A model generated the notes under the pieces. That model did no database searches and was not told the DNA's origin. It saw only the letters and a program-made list of their open reading frames with translations. From Bactrocera neohumeralis (taxonomy: Eukaryota > Arthropoda > Insecta > Diptera > Tephritidae), in contig NC_065922.1 in assembly GCF_024586455.1 (NCBI RefSeq), positions 13,388,089 to 13,452,088 on the forward strand: DNA of 64,000 nucleotides, in the 5' to 3' direction. Both the position numbers and the translations under genes were made by a program. Position 1 is the first letter of the stretch. The number at the start of each line of letters is the position of its first letter. Shown here in pieces: positions 48,145 through 58,647 of the stretch.

Positions 48145-48600
48145 TATTACTTATTTGTAAAACAACAACAATATATATTTTTGTAAAACAACAAAAGCAA
48201 AAAATTGTAAAAAAAAACAACAACAAACAAACATCTGTTTATGTGTTTACGTAAACAACAACAACAATAAACATTCTTTGTGAAACAACAACAACAACAA
48301 ACATATATGTGTTTTTGTAAATTAACAAAATCAAACATATTTTAAAAAACAACAACAACAACAATTATATACATGTGTATGTTTAACGGAAACAACAACA
48401 AAGATACATATAATATATATTTTTCCGGAAACAACAACAACATGTTATTTTGTGAAACAACAACAACAACAACAACAATATATGTGTTTTTGTATACAAC
48501 AACAACAATTATGAGTATTTAAACAAAGCAACAACAACAATAACCACCATTCAAAACAACAAAAATAGCAATAAAAGTAAAACATTTTTAACGAACAAAT

Positions 48601-50330
48601 GACTGCTTTTATATTCCTGTCATATTGTTGTTGTTGTTGCTAGTGTTTTTACAGTTGCCTGTGATTGATTAACGCTGCAGCAGTGACAATTATCCAAGTG
48701 AAAAATAATGATTAATTATGCAACAGACGAACACACGCACGTCGAAGTGCTCACTCGACACAGACAATAATTGTCCTTCGTGCGCTCGTGTGTCTGTGTG
48801 TGTGTGTGTGGCACATATGGATGGTTAGAGTGAAAAATCACTATCGAAATCATTTATTGTGCGTTGTCAATGTGTAATGTTTATATTGCATTTTTGTCAT
48901 TAATTGTAAATTTACATTTAAATGAGGCACAACTATTTCCAATTTCGCCCAGTCTGGCTACACTTACTCAAAATATTCGTATGTGATGAAATACCATACA
49001 TTAAATACATATAAATATAGTATATAGTATATGTATATAGTTATAGTATATAATATTATATGTCAAGTTTATAAATGATATTAAAAGTTCGATGTTGGAT
49101 TATCTCATCGTCAATATGAAGTCCTCTGCTCCCAAGTGGGATGGCAAATGGAGTGAACTTCTGGTTCTAAGATTCGATTTCAATAAAACATTGTTTCTTC
49201 GTCAGTTTAAGATTACTTATCCATCCTATCGTTTATTTCCAAGTAGATATAGAAATTTCTTGGTCAAAAACCCGAAAAATAAATGAATCGATAATGACTT
49301 AGAATTGGATTTTTGGTCTCTTTTATGAATGTTTCGATTGTTAGTATCAGCTGTATTGCTTAGAACAACAACAACTGACATTATTTAGAACTCCAGAATT
49401 TACTATGTAGTGAAATTATGTTGCAGAGAAACGCATTTTTGGAACCTCAATTTATCAAGAGAGCGTTTAGCAGACAAATCTCCACACGAGAGTCTACTGC
49501 TCATGGTTTTTTTTTTCAATTTCGCTTTTTAGATCTATGTATATGCTTTGTTTATTTGCTTGTGTTATAACCTCTGCTTTTTTACACCTTTTAAGATATG
49601 AAATTGCATAAATACAAAGTGGAAATTTGTTTGCATATGAAAACAACTCTGAAAAATCTATAAATCCGAGTATTGATTGATAGACGAGAATTTTACCGCG
49701 ACCTTAGGTCTATTGTGCTCTCTCCTAAATCAGAAAGACTCACCAAGCCCCTGCATATTGATAAAGTCCAATATATTCCGAGAATGTTATCCACCTTTCA
49801 TAGCTACACATTGTGGTATGTCTACTGAAATCTAGTGAACGATTGGTACACGCCGTTACAAGAATCAGCAACACCAAAAAAATAGCGAAATTTTGAAACT
49901 GAGTGAGCTAGTTAACAACATCCACATATAGAAATAAACATAATTTTTACAATTGATAAATTTTGTGATCAAAAAAAGTTCTTAAATTTATTGTTTTTTT
50001 TTTTTGAAATTCGAAAACATTAATTTTTGATCGATGCTCGAAAAACGCAAGGATGCTGTTTAAAAAATCTTCTTTTTACCAGTCCCTCACCGACTATATG
50101 CGGCGGATTCGGCTTACTGCGACTATTTCTTTTTGCCTAAACTCAAAAATTAGTTGAAGATAGTAACAAGAAAGTAACAAAATCGAATTTTAAAAGTCTG
50201 CAAATTTCTTACAAAAACTGAAAATTTCTCCAAATAAATACTGTGTCAAGGGTTATAGCTCAATTAAACGCCTTTTCTCTGTTGGGACATGAACTTTTAA
50301 CCAAGATTGCTATCGGATGTCAGTTAGATA
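48601..50330. other. Mixed host-like and unassigned DNA
   Basis: (GT)n lies at about 48789-48811, a TA-rich stretch with TATAGTATAT repeats at about 49015-49065, and a copy of the (AAC)4-TGACATTATTTAG word at 49364-49388. The 64-codon frame at 49092-49286 is unrecognised. 49,640-49,960 and 50,040-50,330 look like old transposon DNA (for example YQSLTDYM-like text) but could not be assigned. Confidence 0.35.
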
Positions 50331-50338
50331 AAAGGCTG

Positions 50339-50374
50339 TTTAATGGAATTGACAATAGTAATTGTCTGGCCCAT

Positions 50375-50405
<31 letters not shown>

Positions 50406-50442
50406 GTATATAAATATATATACTATTGTCAATTCCATTAAA
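50339..50442. repeat. Perfect 22-bp inverted repeat around an AT microsatellite
   Basis: The arm at 50339-50360 (TTTAATGGAATTGACAATAG then TA) is the exact reverse complement of 50421-50442. The 60-bp loop contains (AT)n at about 50378-50404. A stable cruciform or hairpin is possible. It may be a small fold-back element; no target duplication was identified. Confidence 0.85.
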
Positions 50443-50769
50443 AAATGAATAAGTTAAAATTTTAAAATAGCTTTAAAATTTATTAGCTCAATTTAATATA
50501 GATTTAAACTTTTTTTCAATATTTCTTTAACTATTGGATCTGCTTTTTTGTTTTCAAAGCCTAACAATAAATTATCAAATCTTAAATCTATTTAAAAACT
50601 AAACAAGCTCAAGCAAACGATTGAGCTGTTTTGGTGAAACGTTGCTCTTTAGTACGCAGACATAACTCTTCTTTTAAGGCGTGTTTGATCGCAGGAATGT
50701 ACTAAAGGATTACTCAATGGGTTTGGGTGATCTCGGAGCTTAGATATATATTATAGATTCTTCTGTCCT

Positions 50770-52190
50770 CTATTTATTTCTATACCATAGGAATACCAAG
50801 ATCTTTATGGATATTTTTATTACGCATGGACCATGGCGAACACGTGTTTGTTCTAAGCATTTTTGATTGGAACCTTTGTATTATATCAATATTAATTGTC
50901 AAAATCGGCTTTATGACCGCATTATATAAAAGCACATTGTCTAGGCTATGTTTAGAAGTTTTATTTAGAAGTCAATTCAAACTTGCAGCTCTTATCTTCT
51001 CGCAAGTTATTTTACTGGAGTTATGTTTTCTCTAGGTAAGCCTTCCATCTAGGTGAATACGAAGATATGTTACTTCGTTCGCTTGGGGTACTAAAATATT
51101 GTTTATTTTTACTGCCGGGCACATTTTTGGTCTTAGCGAAAACGTAACATGCTTACACCTTTCTTCATTCACATTTATAAGCCAGTTGGCTAGCCTTTCT
51201 TCGACAGAACTTAAATGCTCTGCTCAACAAAGCATCAACAATATTTATGTGGCATTTGTTACGGTTCCCTAAAGCTGTGTCATCCGCAAAAGTTATTTCA
51301 ATACATTATAATCTGGTGGAGGATCTGCTGTATACACATACAGATGTATCGCGTAAAAAAACACTGCTCTGTGGCATATCAGCCCTTATCTGTCGTTCAT
51401 CAGATATGAAATCTTCTACTTTAGCCATAACTGTCTATCTTTTAAATAGGACTCCAATATTTTATACATTTCTAAAGGTAGAATGTTTTTAATCTTATAT
51501 AAGAGACCTTGACGCCACACTTTATCAAACGCCTTAGCTACGTCTAGAAATATAACTGAAGAGTACTCTCTGTACTCAAATGCTTTTCTCATTTCGTTAG
51601 TAATTCTATTTAGTTGCTCCATCGCGCTATGTTCGTATTACATTATTTTCGTGAAGGAAAGCAGACAACTTTGATAGCACCACTTTTCCAAATATTTTAG
51701 AAATATAGAAAATCAGTCTTCCATTGATCTGTATGAAGGCGGCTGTGTTAAATCTTCCCAGACTTGTCTATCAAGAAAATCTGCGACTTTTTCGGTGAAA
51801 TTGAATAGAATCCAAGACTAAGAATTAAATTGATAAGCAAAGAGGTAACCTATACAGCAATATTTAGTAACTCAATTAACATTTTTGTGGTAATACTATC
51901 CTGTCCTGGCGTATTTTTTTGGAATAAGTAATTATATGATTCCTATCATTTCAGAAGGTCAAGGCTTAAGCGACTCGAGCGACTCATTAGCTGTGTTGGG
52001 TAAGATTGACTACTTAAAGTTGTTCTGCGGGCAATTAGGTTGAAATACCAATTCTAGGTGATTTTCAAAACACTTAACTTTCCCTCTTCAATTCGAGCCC
52101 AATTTCCACCCAAGTCTCGTATAGGCATGTTGGAGTCGACTGGTGGTTTCACCTACTTTTAGGGCTTTCCAAAGGGAATTTTGCTTGTTT
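50770..52190 (-). pseudogene. Jockey-clade LINE reverse transcriptase, reversed
   Basis: The minus strand follows a Jockey reverse transcriptase through most of its length. Near 52080-52130 is RDLGGNWARIEEGKLSVFEN, the N-terminal extension. The finger region is eroded. From 51622 an open frame of 68 codons has QLNRITNEMRKAFE and then VIFLDVAKAFDKVW (about 51530) with the first catalytic Asp. After breaks come TFADDTA (about 51272-51294) with the double Asp, CKHVTFSLRPKMCPAVK (frame-jumped, about 51110-51160), and a thumb region to LGIPMV near 50780. Multiple frameshifts; no endonuclease upstream. Confidence 0.8.
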
Positions 52191-52234
52191 GAATTTGTAT
52201 ACTTGAAAAATAAGTCTTAATTTATTTTAAATAC

Positions 52235-52520
52235 GAAAAATCTCAAGTTCGGCTGCACCAAGTTATAAGTCCCTTCAAAGGTATATTTCTTATAGCATAT
52301 ATATAGGGTATAAATACATCTTTTTCTTGGGTTTGATCTGTCAGTTTGAATGGGAATCGTCTATGGGGACATGTACTTCTGCGATATTAATTCATCTCAA
52401 GGGATTCTTATTGCTTAATAAGGTTTACGGTTACGGTCTTTTTGAGATAACCGAGGCTCTAGATATATTTTATACCAGATTTTTCAGAAATGTTCAGAAG
52501 ATAAATCACTGTAAGTAAGT
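52235..52520 (-). repeat. Interspersed repeat family B, short reversed copy
   Basis: The plus-strand text AAGTTCGGCTGCACCAAGTT at 52243, then CCTTCAAAGGTATATTTCTT at 52273, is the reverse complement of the family B terminus. Similarity fades after about 52,450. Confidence 0.5.
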
Positions 52521-53405
52521 GCTTTGATGCACGGTAAAGCTGGGAAATCTGTTTACAGTTCCTTGAAATGAAGCGAATGACAAATGAAAATATCGAAATA
52601 AAACACTTTTTAATTTTTTTTTTAAATTTATTTGAATTTATTTCAGAAAAAGAGTGTAGTGAATTAGAAAAGTCTTAGTAAAGTTAACTAATAAACTTTT
52701 TTTCTGAATAAAATCATTAGATTAAATTCTTTTTTGCTGACTAAAGAAAGCTTTTGCCATTAATTTTTTCCATAACCAAATACAGTTATTTTCCAAATTT
52801 CGAAAATCAACAAATTTTGTGAATGAATTCATTAGTAGAATTTATTTGGCTATAAACTAATACACCCAAATCTAATGTGAGCACAAAAATTGACTAAAAA
52901 ATGCATTTAAAAACAACAACTAATCAGAACTACTCCCCCATCCCCAACACAGAAGTATTTCCGCATAATTAGCGTCTTTCACCAACAGAAACACTTTGTC
53001 CTGTTTTCCTCTTGACGCACCCCATTTGCACGAGCGCCGTCGTCAACGCCATGCAACAACCGCCCTGCGAGCAATGCCGCTAATTATATGCACAAAATGA
53101 CAGCTGTCAGAAAAAAATATGAATTTACCAACCAACAGCAACAACAACAACCAAGGCAGGCAGCAATAACAACAATAATAGCAAACGAAGCGGTAGAAAG
53201 CGACCGTGCAGCAGTGACAGCGTGTCACGCGCAATCAAAATCACACCTTGCTTTGGTGGTAGCAACAACAACAACAACCGCAACCAGATATAACATTAAA
53301 CAAATAAGCAACAACAAATGCGTCAAACAAACTACAAGCAAGCAGGAGCAACAACAACAACAATGCACACCCGCGGCGAAAGCTCACACCTACAAACACC
53401 GTGCC
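52521..53405. other. AT-rich then CAA-rich non-coding DNA
   Basis: AT-rich to about 52,900. From 53,000 GC-richer with CAACAACAA blocks. The 147-codon frame at 53088-53531 is glutamine/asparagine/threonine-rich because it reads through these repeats, and the opposite strand is equally open. It is not called as a gene. Confidence 0.4.
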
Positions 53406-53501
53406 AATAACAACAACCAGAGTGACAATAACAACAACCAGAATGACAATAACAACAACCAGAGTAACAATTACAACAACCAGCGTGACAATCACAACAA
53501 C
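53406..53501. repeat. 21-bp minisatellite, 4.6 units
   Basis: Units AATAACAACAACCAGAGTGAC (53406), then variants at 53427, 53448 and 53469, and a partial unit at 53490. Because 21 is a multiple of three, both strands stay open across it (NNNNQSD repeats one way, VVVIVTL repeats the other). Confidence 0.9.
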
Positions 53502-54949
53502 ATAAGCGCTAAAGCAACAGTCGGGCGCTGAAGTGGTGGGCGTGAGAAATAGAAAGGCGTAACGGAAGTCGCAAATATGAACAACAAGCAGCCACTTATT
53601 TTCACCCACACATACACACATGCAACCGCACACTTTACAGGCCTCAAGCCACACTCCAAAGCGCCGCACCCCCACAAGCCGCACAAAAGCTTCACGTAAA
53701 AATGCACAGATGGCGCTCGCCGCCATTGCCAGCGTAAACACCAGCGCCGTCGGCGTCATCATCGTCGTCGTCGTGACTTCGTCGCCGCCATTGCGAAAAA
53801 TCTCAGCGAAAAGCTAAAAAAGCGCCACTCGCCCAACCATAATGCCGGCACTTTTCCAAAGATGGCGCCCTCATCGTTGCGCAGCGATTTTTCCTTATTT
53901 TCCATTTCAATTAAAGAGTTTTTGCTTTTGTTGCGCGCCACTCGAAAATAAAACTAATAAAATCGCAAAAAGCACGAAAGGGGAAATGCTCCGAAGAGGC
54001 GGCAGGAAAAATAAAAGAAGCGCTCGTCATTTGGGGGCGGCTAGCTGGTTAGAGACAATATGCAGAGGTGTGTGTGTGTGTGTGTGGAGGCCATAAGAAG
54101 CAGCTGGAGCTGTGAGTGCACAAGCAACAACAAAAGCACTGTAAGTTACATGCCACCGAGCGCATGTTGCACAGCCACTTTTGGTTGTTTGTGTTTTAAA
54201 TTGTGTTATTGTTGTTGTTGCGCCTGTCTCCGGCAAAATGGGAGCACAGCTCATGAATTCACAATGCGAACACATGTGCGAGTAAGTATAACGGTATCCA
54301 TGTGTATGTGTATATGTATGTGTGTGCGTGTGTCTAGTTGCCGTTGTGTTATGCAAATCTGTGGCAACACTTTTCGGTTGCCAAAATGTTGTTGTTTGCG
54401 TAACGTGCAACTCGTGCAACATGCGTACAACTATGTGGTGGCACGCGGGGGTGGTGACGTGTAGGCGGATGGTTCATGTGATTTCGCTCATTTTACACAC
54501 GCAAAATGGCAAAAGTGAGGCATGCCACACTGACTCGCTTTCAAGTGTATATGTCATTGCAAATGTATATGTGTGTGTGTGTGTCTTAAGCACATCGTTG
54601 TATGTTGGTTTGCTTGCATGTGTCCGACTTGTGCTTTCAATGCGCTTAACTCGGATCGCTGTTGTTCTTGTATTTCTTTATTTTGGTGGGATTTTCATTT
54701 CTCTCTCTTCTTCTTGTTTATGCTGTCGTTTGGTACACTTTCAGGTAGTTTTCATTTTTTATTATCCGATTCGTAGTTTAACTTGGTTCTTAGTCCGAGA
54801 TTTTTGAAATAATGATAGATAATCGGTAATTGTTCTATAGGCAAAACGGTACTGTGATAGTGCATGGGGTAAGGCTCTAAGCTTTATACTATTTCTAGTT
54901 TGAATTGCTTAAAAGAAATTTCACAAGCAATTGCTATATATAATCTAAA
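53502..54949. other. GC-richer host-like island
   Basis: Contains GTCGTCGTC and (GT)n (54069-54086) runs, and frames up to 161 codons overlapping on both strands, low-complexity and cysteine/valine-rich. No exon or element can be defended. Confidence 0.4.
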
Positions 54950-55940
54950 GTAAGGCTAAGTTCGGTTATAACCAAACATTTTATACTCTTTATATAAAAA
55001 ATTGTGCGAAAGAATTCAATACTCATTATTCGAAGAAAGCGTGAAAGGTCTACAGTCATAGTTGGTATATTATTAACTTATACTATAGGTAATATACTAC
55101 TATGAACAAAAAATAGTAAGACTCTCTTCATAATTTTAAATTTCTTAATTTATTCTTCAAAATTTATACTGTCACCCTCAAATTAATCCGCCTTGGCCGC
55201 ACAACTCGACAATCGAAAAAACAGGCAACATAACCTTGATTTTTGACCTGCTTTGCGTGTTTTTTTCGGCATCTACTCATCTTTACCACGATATTCGGTC
55301 GATTGATCGTCTGTTACCGGGTCGTAAGCATAGATCCAAGACTCACCGCACATATTGACCGATATATAAGACATAAAGTTAACCAATTGTTAGGAAATTC
55401 TTGTATTAGGCATATGGGAGCTACGGAATCTATTCACCCTATTTCATCCGTTTTAGGATCAAGGATACACTGTTATTAGAAAGAAATGCTTGCTTAGTTG
55501 CATTAAGCTAATCACATATGGACCGATTTATGCGTTATAAAATCCTTAAGTTCGAAAATCTTTATATGGGGAATGTGGTGCTTAGGAAAAGTTTTCACTC
55601 TTTACTCTATTTTGATATTGACTTCTATGAAGCTCTTTGGTAGTATTTTGGATTTAAAATAGAGTCTCTCTGCCATGTTAATTTAGTTCAGTTAGTTGGT
55701 TGGTATAACTTTTGGTAGTTTTCTACAAAATCGTTATATGTGAAGTGGGTGGGGTTATTATCCAATTGCACAAATTTTCCATTCCATTCAAACAGATTTA
55801 TCCTCCTTTGTGCTAAGACACACGTTGTTAAGTTTAATTAGTTATCGCTTGCACAGACGGACGGACAGACAGACGGTCACTCGGAATTCAAATCATCTGC
55901 TAATATTGAGTATTTATATAAACAGAACCCCTTATCTACC
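54950..55940 (-). repeat. Interspersed repeat family A, reversed, with nested mariner
   Basis: GCTAAGTTCGGTTATAACCA followed by AACATTTTATACT (54955-54988) is the reverse complement of the family A end at 4313-4340. The GACGGACGGACAGACAGACG run at about 55857-55876 is its GTCY microsatellite reversed, followed by the reversed 5' region to about 55,940. A mariner fragment interrupts it at about 55085-55365. Confidence 0.65.
55175..55365 (-). pseudogene. Mariner transposase middle fragment nested in family A
   Basis: On the minus strand GESWIYAYDPVTDDQSTEYR (about 55300-55355) corresponds to the DESWIYAYDP motif region of mariners, where the first catalytic Asp is altered (GES here). MPKKTRKAGQKS follows. 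Only this central part survives. Its left edge may include a terminus near 55,085-55,130 (ATAGTAAGACTCTC). Confidence 0.7.
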
Positions 55941-55979
55941 TATTCGAATAATTTCGGGTAAAAGCTATATATATTTCAA

Positions 55980-56460
55980 ACACTAACAGGTGTCTGACAT
56001 TTCCATTGGAAAGTTTGACATTTTTTAGCATAACATCACAACGTTTTGTCATTTTATCTTTGTTTTATTTACAGGGAATTAAAAAAACAAAAAATGGAAT
56101 TTTGAACATTTTCGTGCGATCATTTTTCACAACTTTCGACGTGGATTATTATGCATCGATGAACTAAAGTCTTTGTTCCACTTCCATCCATCCTCAAAGA
56201 CCCATCCAAAATCAGCTGTTGGGTGCCAAGAAAACATCGATGCCGTACGTGGATAAGTTTCATTAACCGAATAGAGGTTTCATTTCTCACAAGTTATTCG
56301 CTTGCATGAACAGACGTTGGACGACATTTGACAATCGCTCAAAAAAAGGCTCGTGTGGATTGATGTAAAGAAATGCTGAAAAATCATCGGTGCTACGTTT
56401 ATAAGATCGTGTGACGAATATGGATTATGCGTATGAGCACAGCAATCGACAAAAAAAAAA
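55980..56460 (+). pseudogene. Mariner 5' half, internally deleted
   Basis: The leader GTGTCTGACATTTCCATT and GTTTGACATTTTTTAGCATA is followed near 56093 by a frame-shifted MENFEHFRAIIF-type start, CIDELKSLF (about 56155), KSAVGCQENIDAVRTW (about 56210-56255), a SLTIAQKKARVDW match (about 56330-56365), EMLKNH, and VYKIV (about 56400), just before where the first catalytic Asp would be. Pieces between are missing and stops are frequent. The element ends in A/T-rich sequence. Confidence 0.7.
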
Positions 56461-56624
56461 ATAATAAAAATAAAAAAATCATTTTTGTTGATACCTATCA
56501 TTATTCGAATATATATCGGCAACCTACGTATAAAAACCATTAGGTGAACAAAACTATATAGAATCTCAACAGTAGATAATGACCACTCTCTCGATAAGAT
56601 CATTATACATTTATCTTATTAATA

Positions 56625-57510
56625 TAATAGGCGTTCCGAAAAGTTCTTGACTGAAAAAAAGGTCCATTATTTTCCAATAAACGCCTTAGTAATCTATGTT
56701 TCACGTTATGGAATGTGATCTGTTTATGGTATATGACATTAGACAGAGACATTTTCTTACTAAAATACCTTTCGAGACAGATTTATGATTGCTTAACTCC
56801 TTATTAATTTCGTCGATTCCATTTTGTAGTCAAGGTGAACAACGCTCTGGAAACCAATTATCGAAAGTAGCGCTAAAGTAATGGAAATCGTTGAGATCGA
56901 CCGCCATGTAAGCACTGTTTCGATTGCCCAAGAGTTAAATATTGTACAAAAAAGCACTTGGAAACATTTAGATAAAGCTGGATATAGAGAAAATTCGATG
57001 AAAACTGCCACACTATTGAATGAGAAAAACTTGTAGACCGATCAGTAATGAAGAATGGGTCACTTGGAACAATGTCTAACGAAAACGGTCGTGTACGAAA
57101 AGCGGTGAGTGGCGCAAGCCGTGGCCAAACAAGGATTGACGGTTAGAAAGATTTTGCAATAAGTTTGGTGGGACTTCCAAGGCATCAGCTACTGTGAGTT
57201 ACTCTAGTATGACCAAACCTGCTGAATGAAGCAATCCAGGAGCGGACCGGCATCGTGTTCCAGCAGCTTGGTTTGAAAGTTTTTATGTATCCACTTTATA
57301 GTCAAGACCTGGCACCAAGTTAGTACTACCTGTACTTGTCGATGGCGAATGGTTTATTGCCGAAAAATTCGCCTGAAGCGTATGTAGCTTGTGTAAATTG
57401 ATTGTCTCAACTTTTTCTCTATACCTACTAGGATTTCTATGAGAGTGGTAATTTGAAATTAATCGACGGTCCGTGGCTTTTTTTGTTAATAGTAATCCCA
57501 AAGTCTGCAA
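56625..57510 (+). pseudogene. Irritans-type mariner transposase, broken
   Basis: The open piece VMEIVEIDRHVSTVSIAQEL (about 56878-56937) lies in the N-terminal helix-turn-helix, then STWKHLDKAGY. A deletion leads to EEWVTWNNV (about 57049-57075), equivalent to DEKWVTYDN with the first catalytic Asp lost. The GIVFQQLG region (about 57250) stands where the second Asp motif should be, and YSQDLAPS (about 57298-57320) matches SPDLAPSD at the third. DFYESGNLKL (about 57430-57462) is the C-terminal helix. GGCGTTCCGAAAAGTTCTTG at 56629 may be its left terminus. It lies just downstream of a different mariner. Confidence 0.75.
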
Positions 57511-58190
57511 ATAATTCTAAAATTTCTTTTAGACGCCAACTTCTATACAATACTTTCTTCTTTGAAACATATCCTCAGTTTAAGCATTTTTAATAGAAAA
57601 CACCAAAATAGCCTTCTTGCTTTCTACCAATTTCTTTAAAGTTCATTTAGAGTTAAAAGCTTCCACTCTTAAAACTTGTCTATGAATTGCTTTACCACCT
57701 CGAAACACCCTTTCTCCTTGGTATTTTTTTCATTATTTCATATACTCTATACTATTTTTGCTGAAATAACTTCTGAGAATTTCTAGACTGTCAAAATGGC
57801 ACTCGTTCCGCATATATTTGCCCACAAAGCAACATCGCTTGTGGCTGACCAATATGTGACCGCTACACAGTGCCAAAAAATGGCACTTAAAAAATATTTA
57901 AAAAATCATAAATCTTTCAAAAGACAATTGTATGGTGCTTAGCTTGTGCAATGCATGAAGAATTTTTAAAAAATTTAAAAGCAAATATTCAAGTATAATA
58001 AAAATAACTCGTCAAACTATAAAGAAGAAATATTAAGCAGCAGAATTTCGAAAAGAATTATTTAGCGGTTGTTGAACAAAAACACAAAATGGCTTAACGC
58101 TGACACAAAGTAAAGGCGCAGCAATCAATTTCAGCAAATTGAGGCGTTGAAAAATAAATTTTTAAAATGAAAATACTTTTGAAATATATT
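57511..58190. other. AT-rich non-coding stretch
   Basis: No frame above 60 codons and no recognised element. Confidence 0.35.
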
Positions 58191-58647
58191 ATATATCGGC
58201 ACCTAAAATGCAAAACAACGTATCACCAAAATAATCGAAATTGAATTTTTATTGCTTATATTTCACTACCTCATGTTACATAATGTATGTATATGGGTGC
58301 TTAAAATTTTAAGTTTCTGCTAACAGATATAACCAATATATAACCAGTTAGCATAACCATTTTATAACCAATAACATAACCATTTGATATCATATATAAC
58401 CATTTATCATAACCATTTTATAACCAATAACATAACCATTTGATATCATATATTACCATTTATCATAACCATTTTGTAACCAATACCATAACCATTTTAC
58501 ATAGTATATATCCATTTCACATAACCAATTTATAACCGAAACTCAAATTTTTGTTCTATGAATGGTTTCACTTATATCGTTTTTCCTTCGCCTATAAACT
58601 TATGAAAAGTGATGTTACGTTATTTTGCATTTTAGGTGACGATATAT
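58191..58647. mobile_element. MITE-like element with ~32-bp terminal inverted repeats
   Basis: The left arm, ATATATCGGCACCTAAAATG followed by CAAAACAACGTA (58191-58222), matches the inverse of the right arm (about 58614-58647; plus strand TACGTTATTTTGCATTTTAG then GTGACGATATAT) with two mismatches. The 457 bp between the outer ends have no transposase. Most of the interior is a 56-bp tandem repeat. No target duplication could be fixed because the flanks are AT-rich. Confidence 0.8.
58330..58541. repeat. 56-bp tandem repeat inside the MITE
   Basis: The word CATAACCATTTTATAACCAA recurs at 58352, 58408, 58464 and (altered) 58520, exactly 56 bp apart each time, with the interval carrying CATAACCATTTGATATCATA and a TAACCATTTAT piece. 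The central units are nearly identical and the outer ones are degraded. Confidence 0.9.

Larger units (their letters stand above)
45890..48600. repeat. CAA-rich minisatellite, split by the Tigger insertion
   Basis: Before the Tigger element (45890-46087) and after it (48147-48560) the DNA is built from (CAA)n blocks of 3-8 units alternating with short spacers such as CATATGTGTTTTTGT or TATATTTTTGTGAAA. The array is best preserved at 48150-48545. The two sides match in style, so the array was continuous before the transposon arrived. A minus-strand frame at 48147-48338 (cysteine/phenylalanine-rich) is a by-product. Confidence 0.75.

Noticed and set aside
53088..53762. 147- and 173-codon frames suggesting a glutamine/asparagine-rich protein
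   Set aside because: Both are generated by CAA blocks and the 21-bp minisatellite. No conserved domain or start context is visible.
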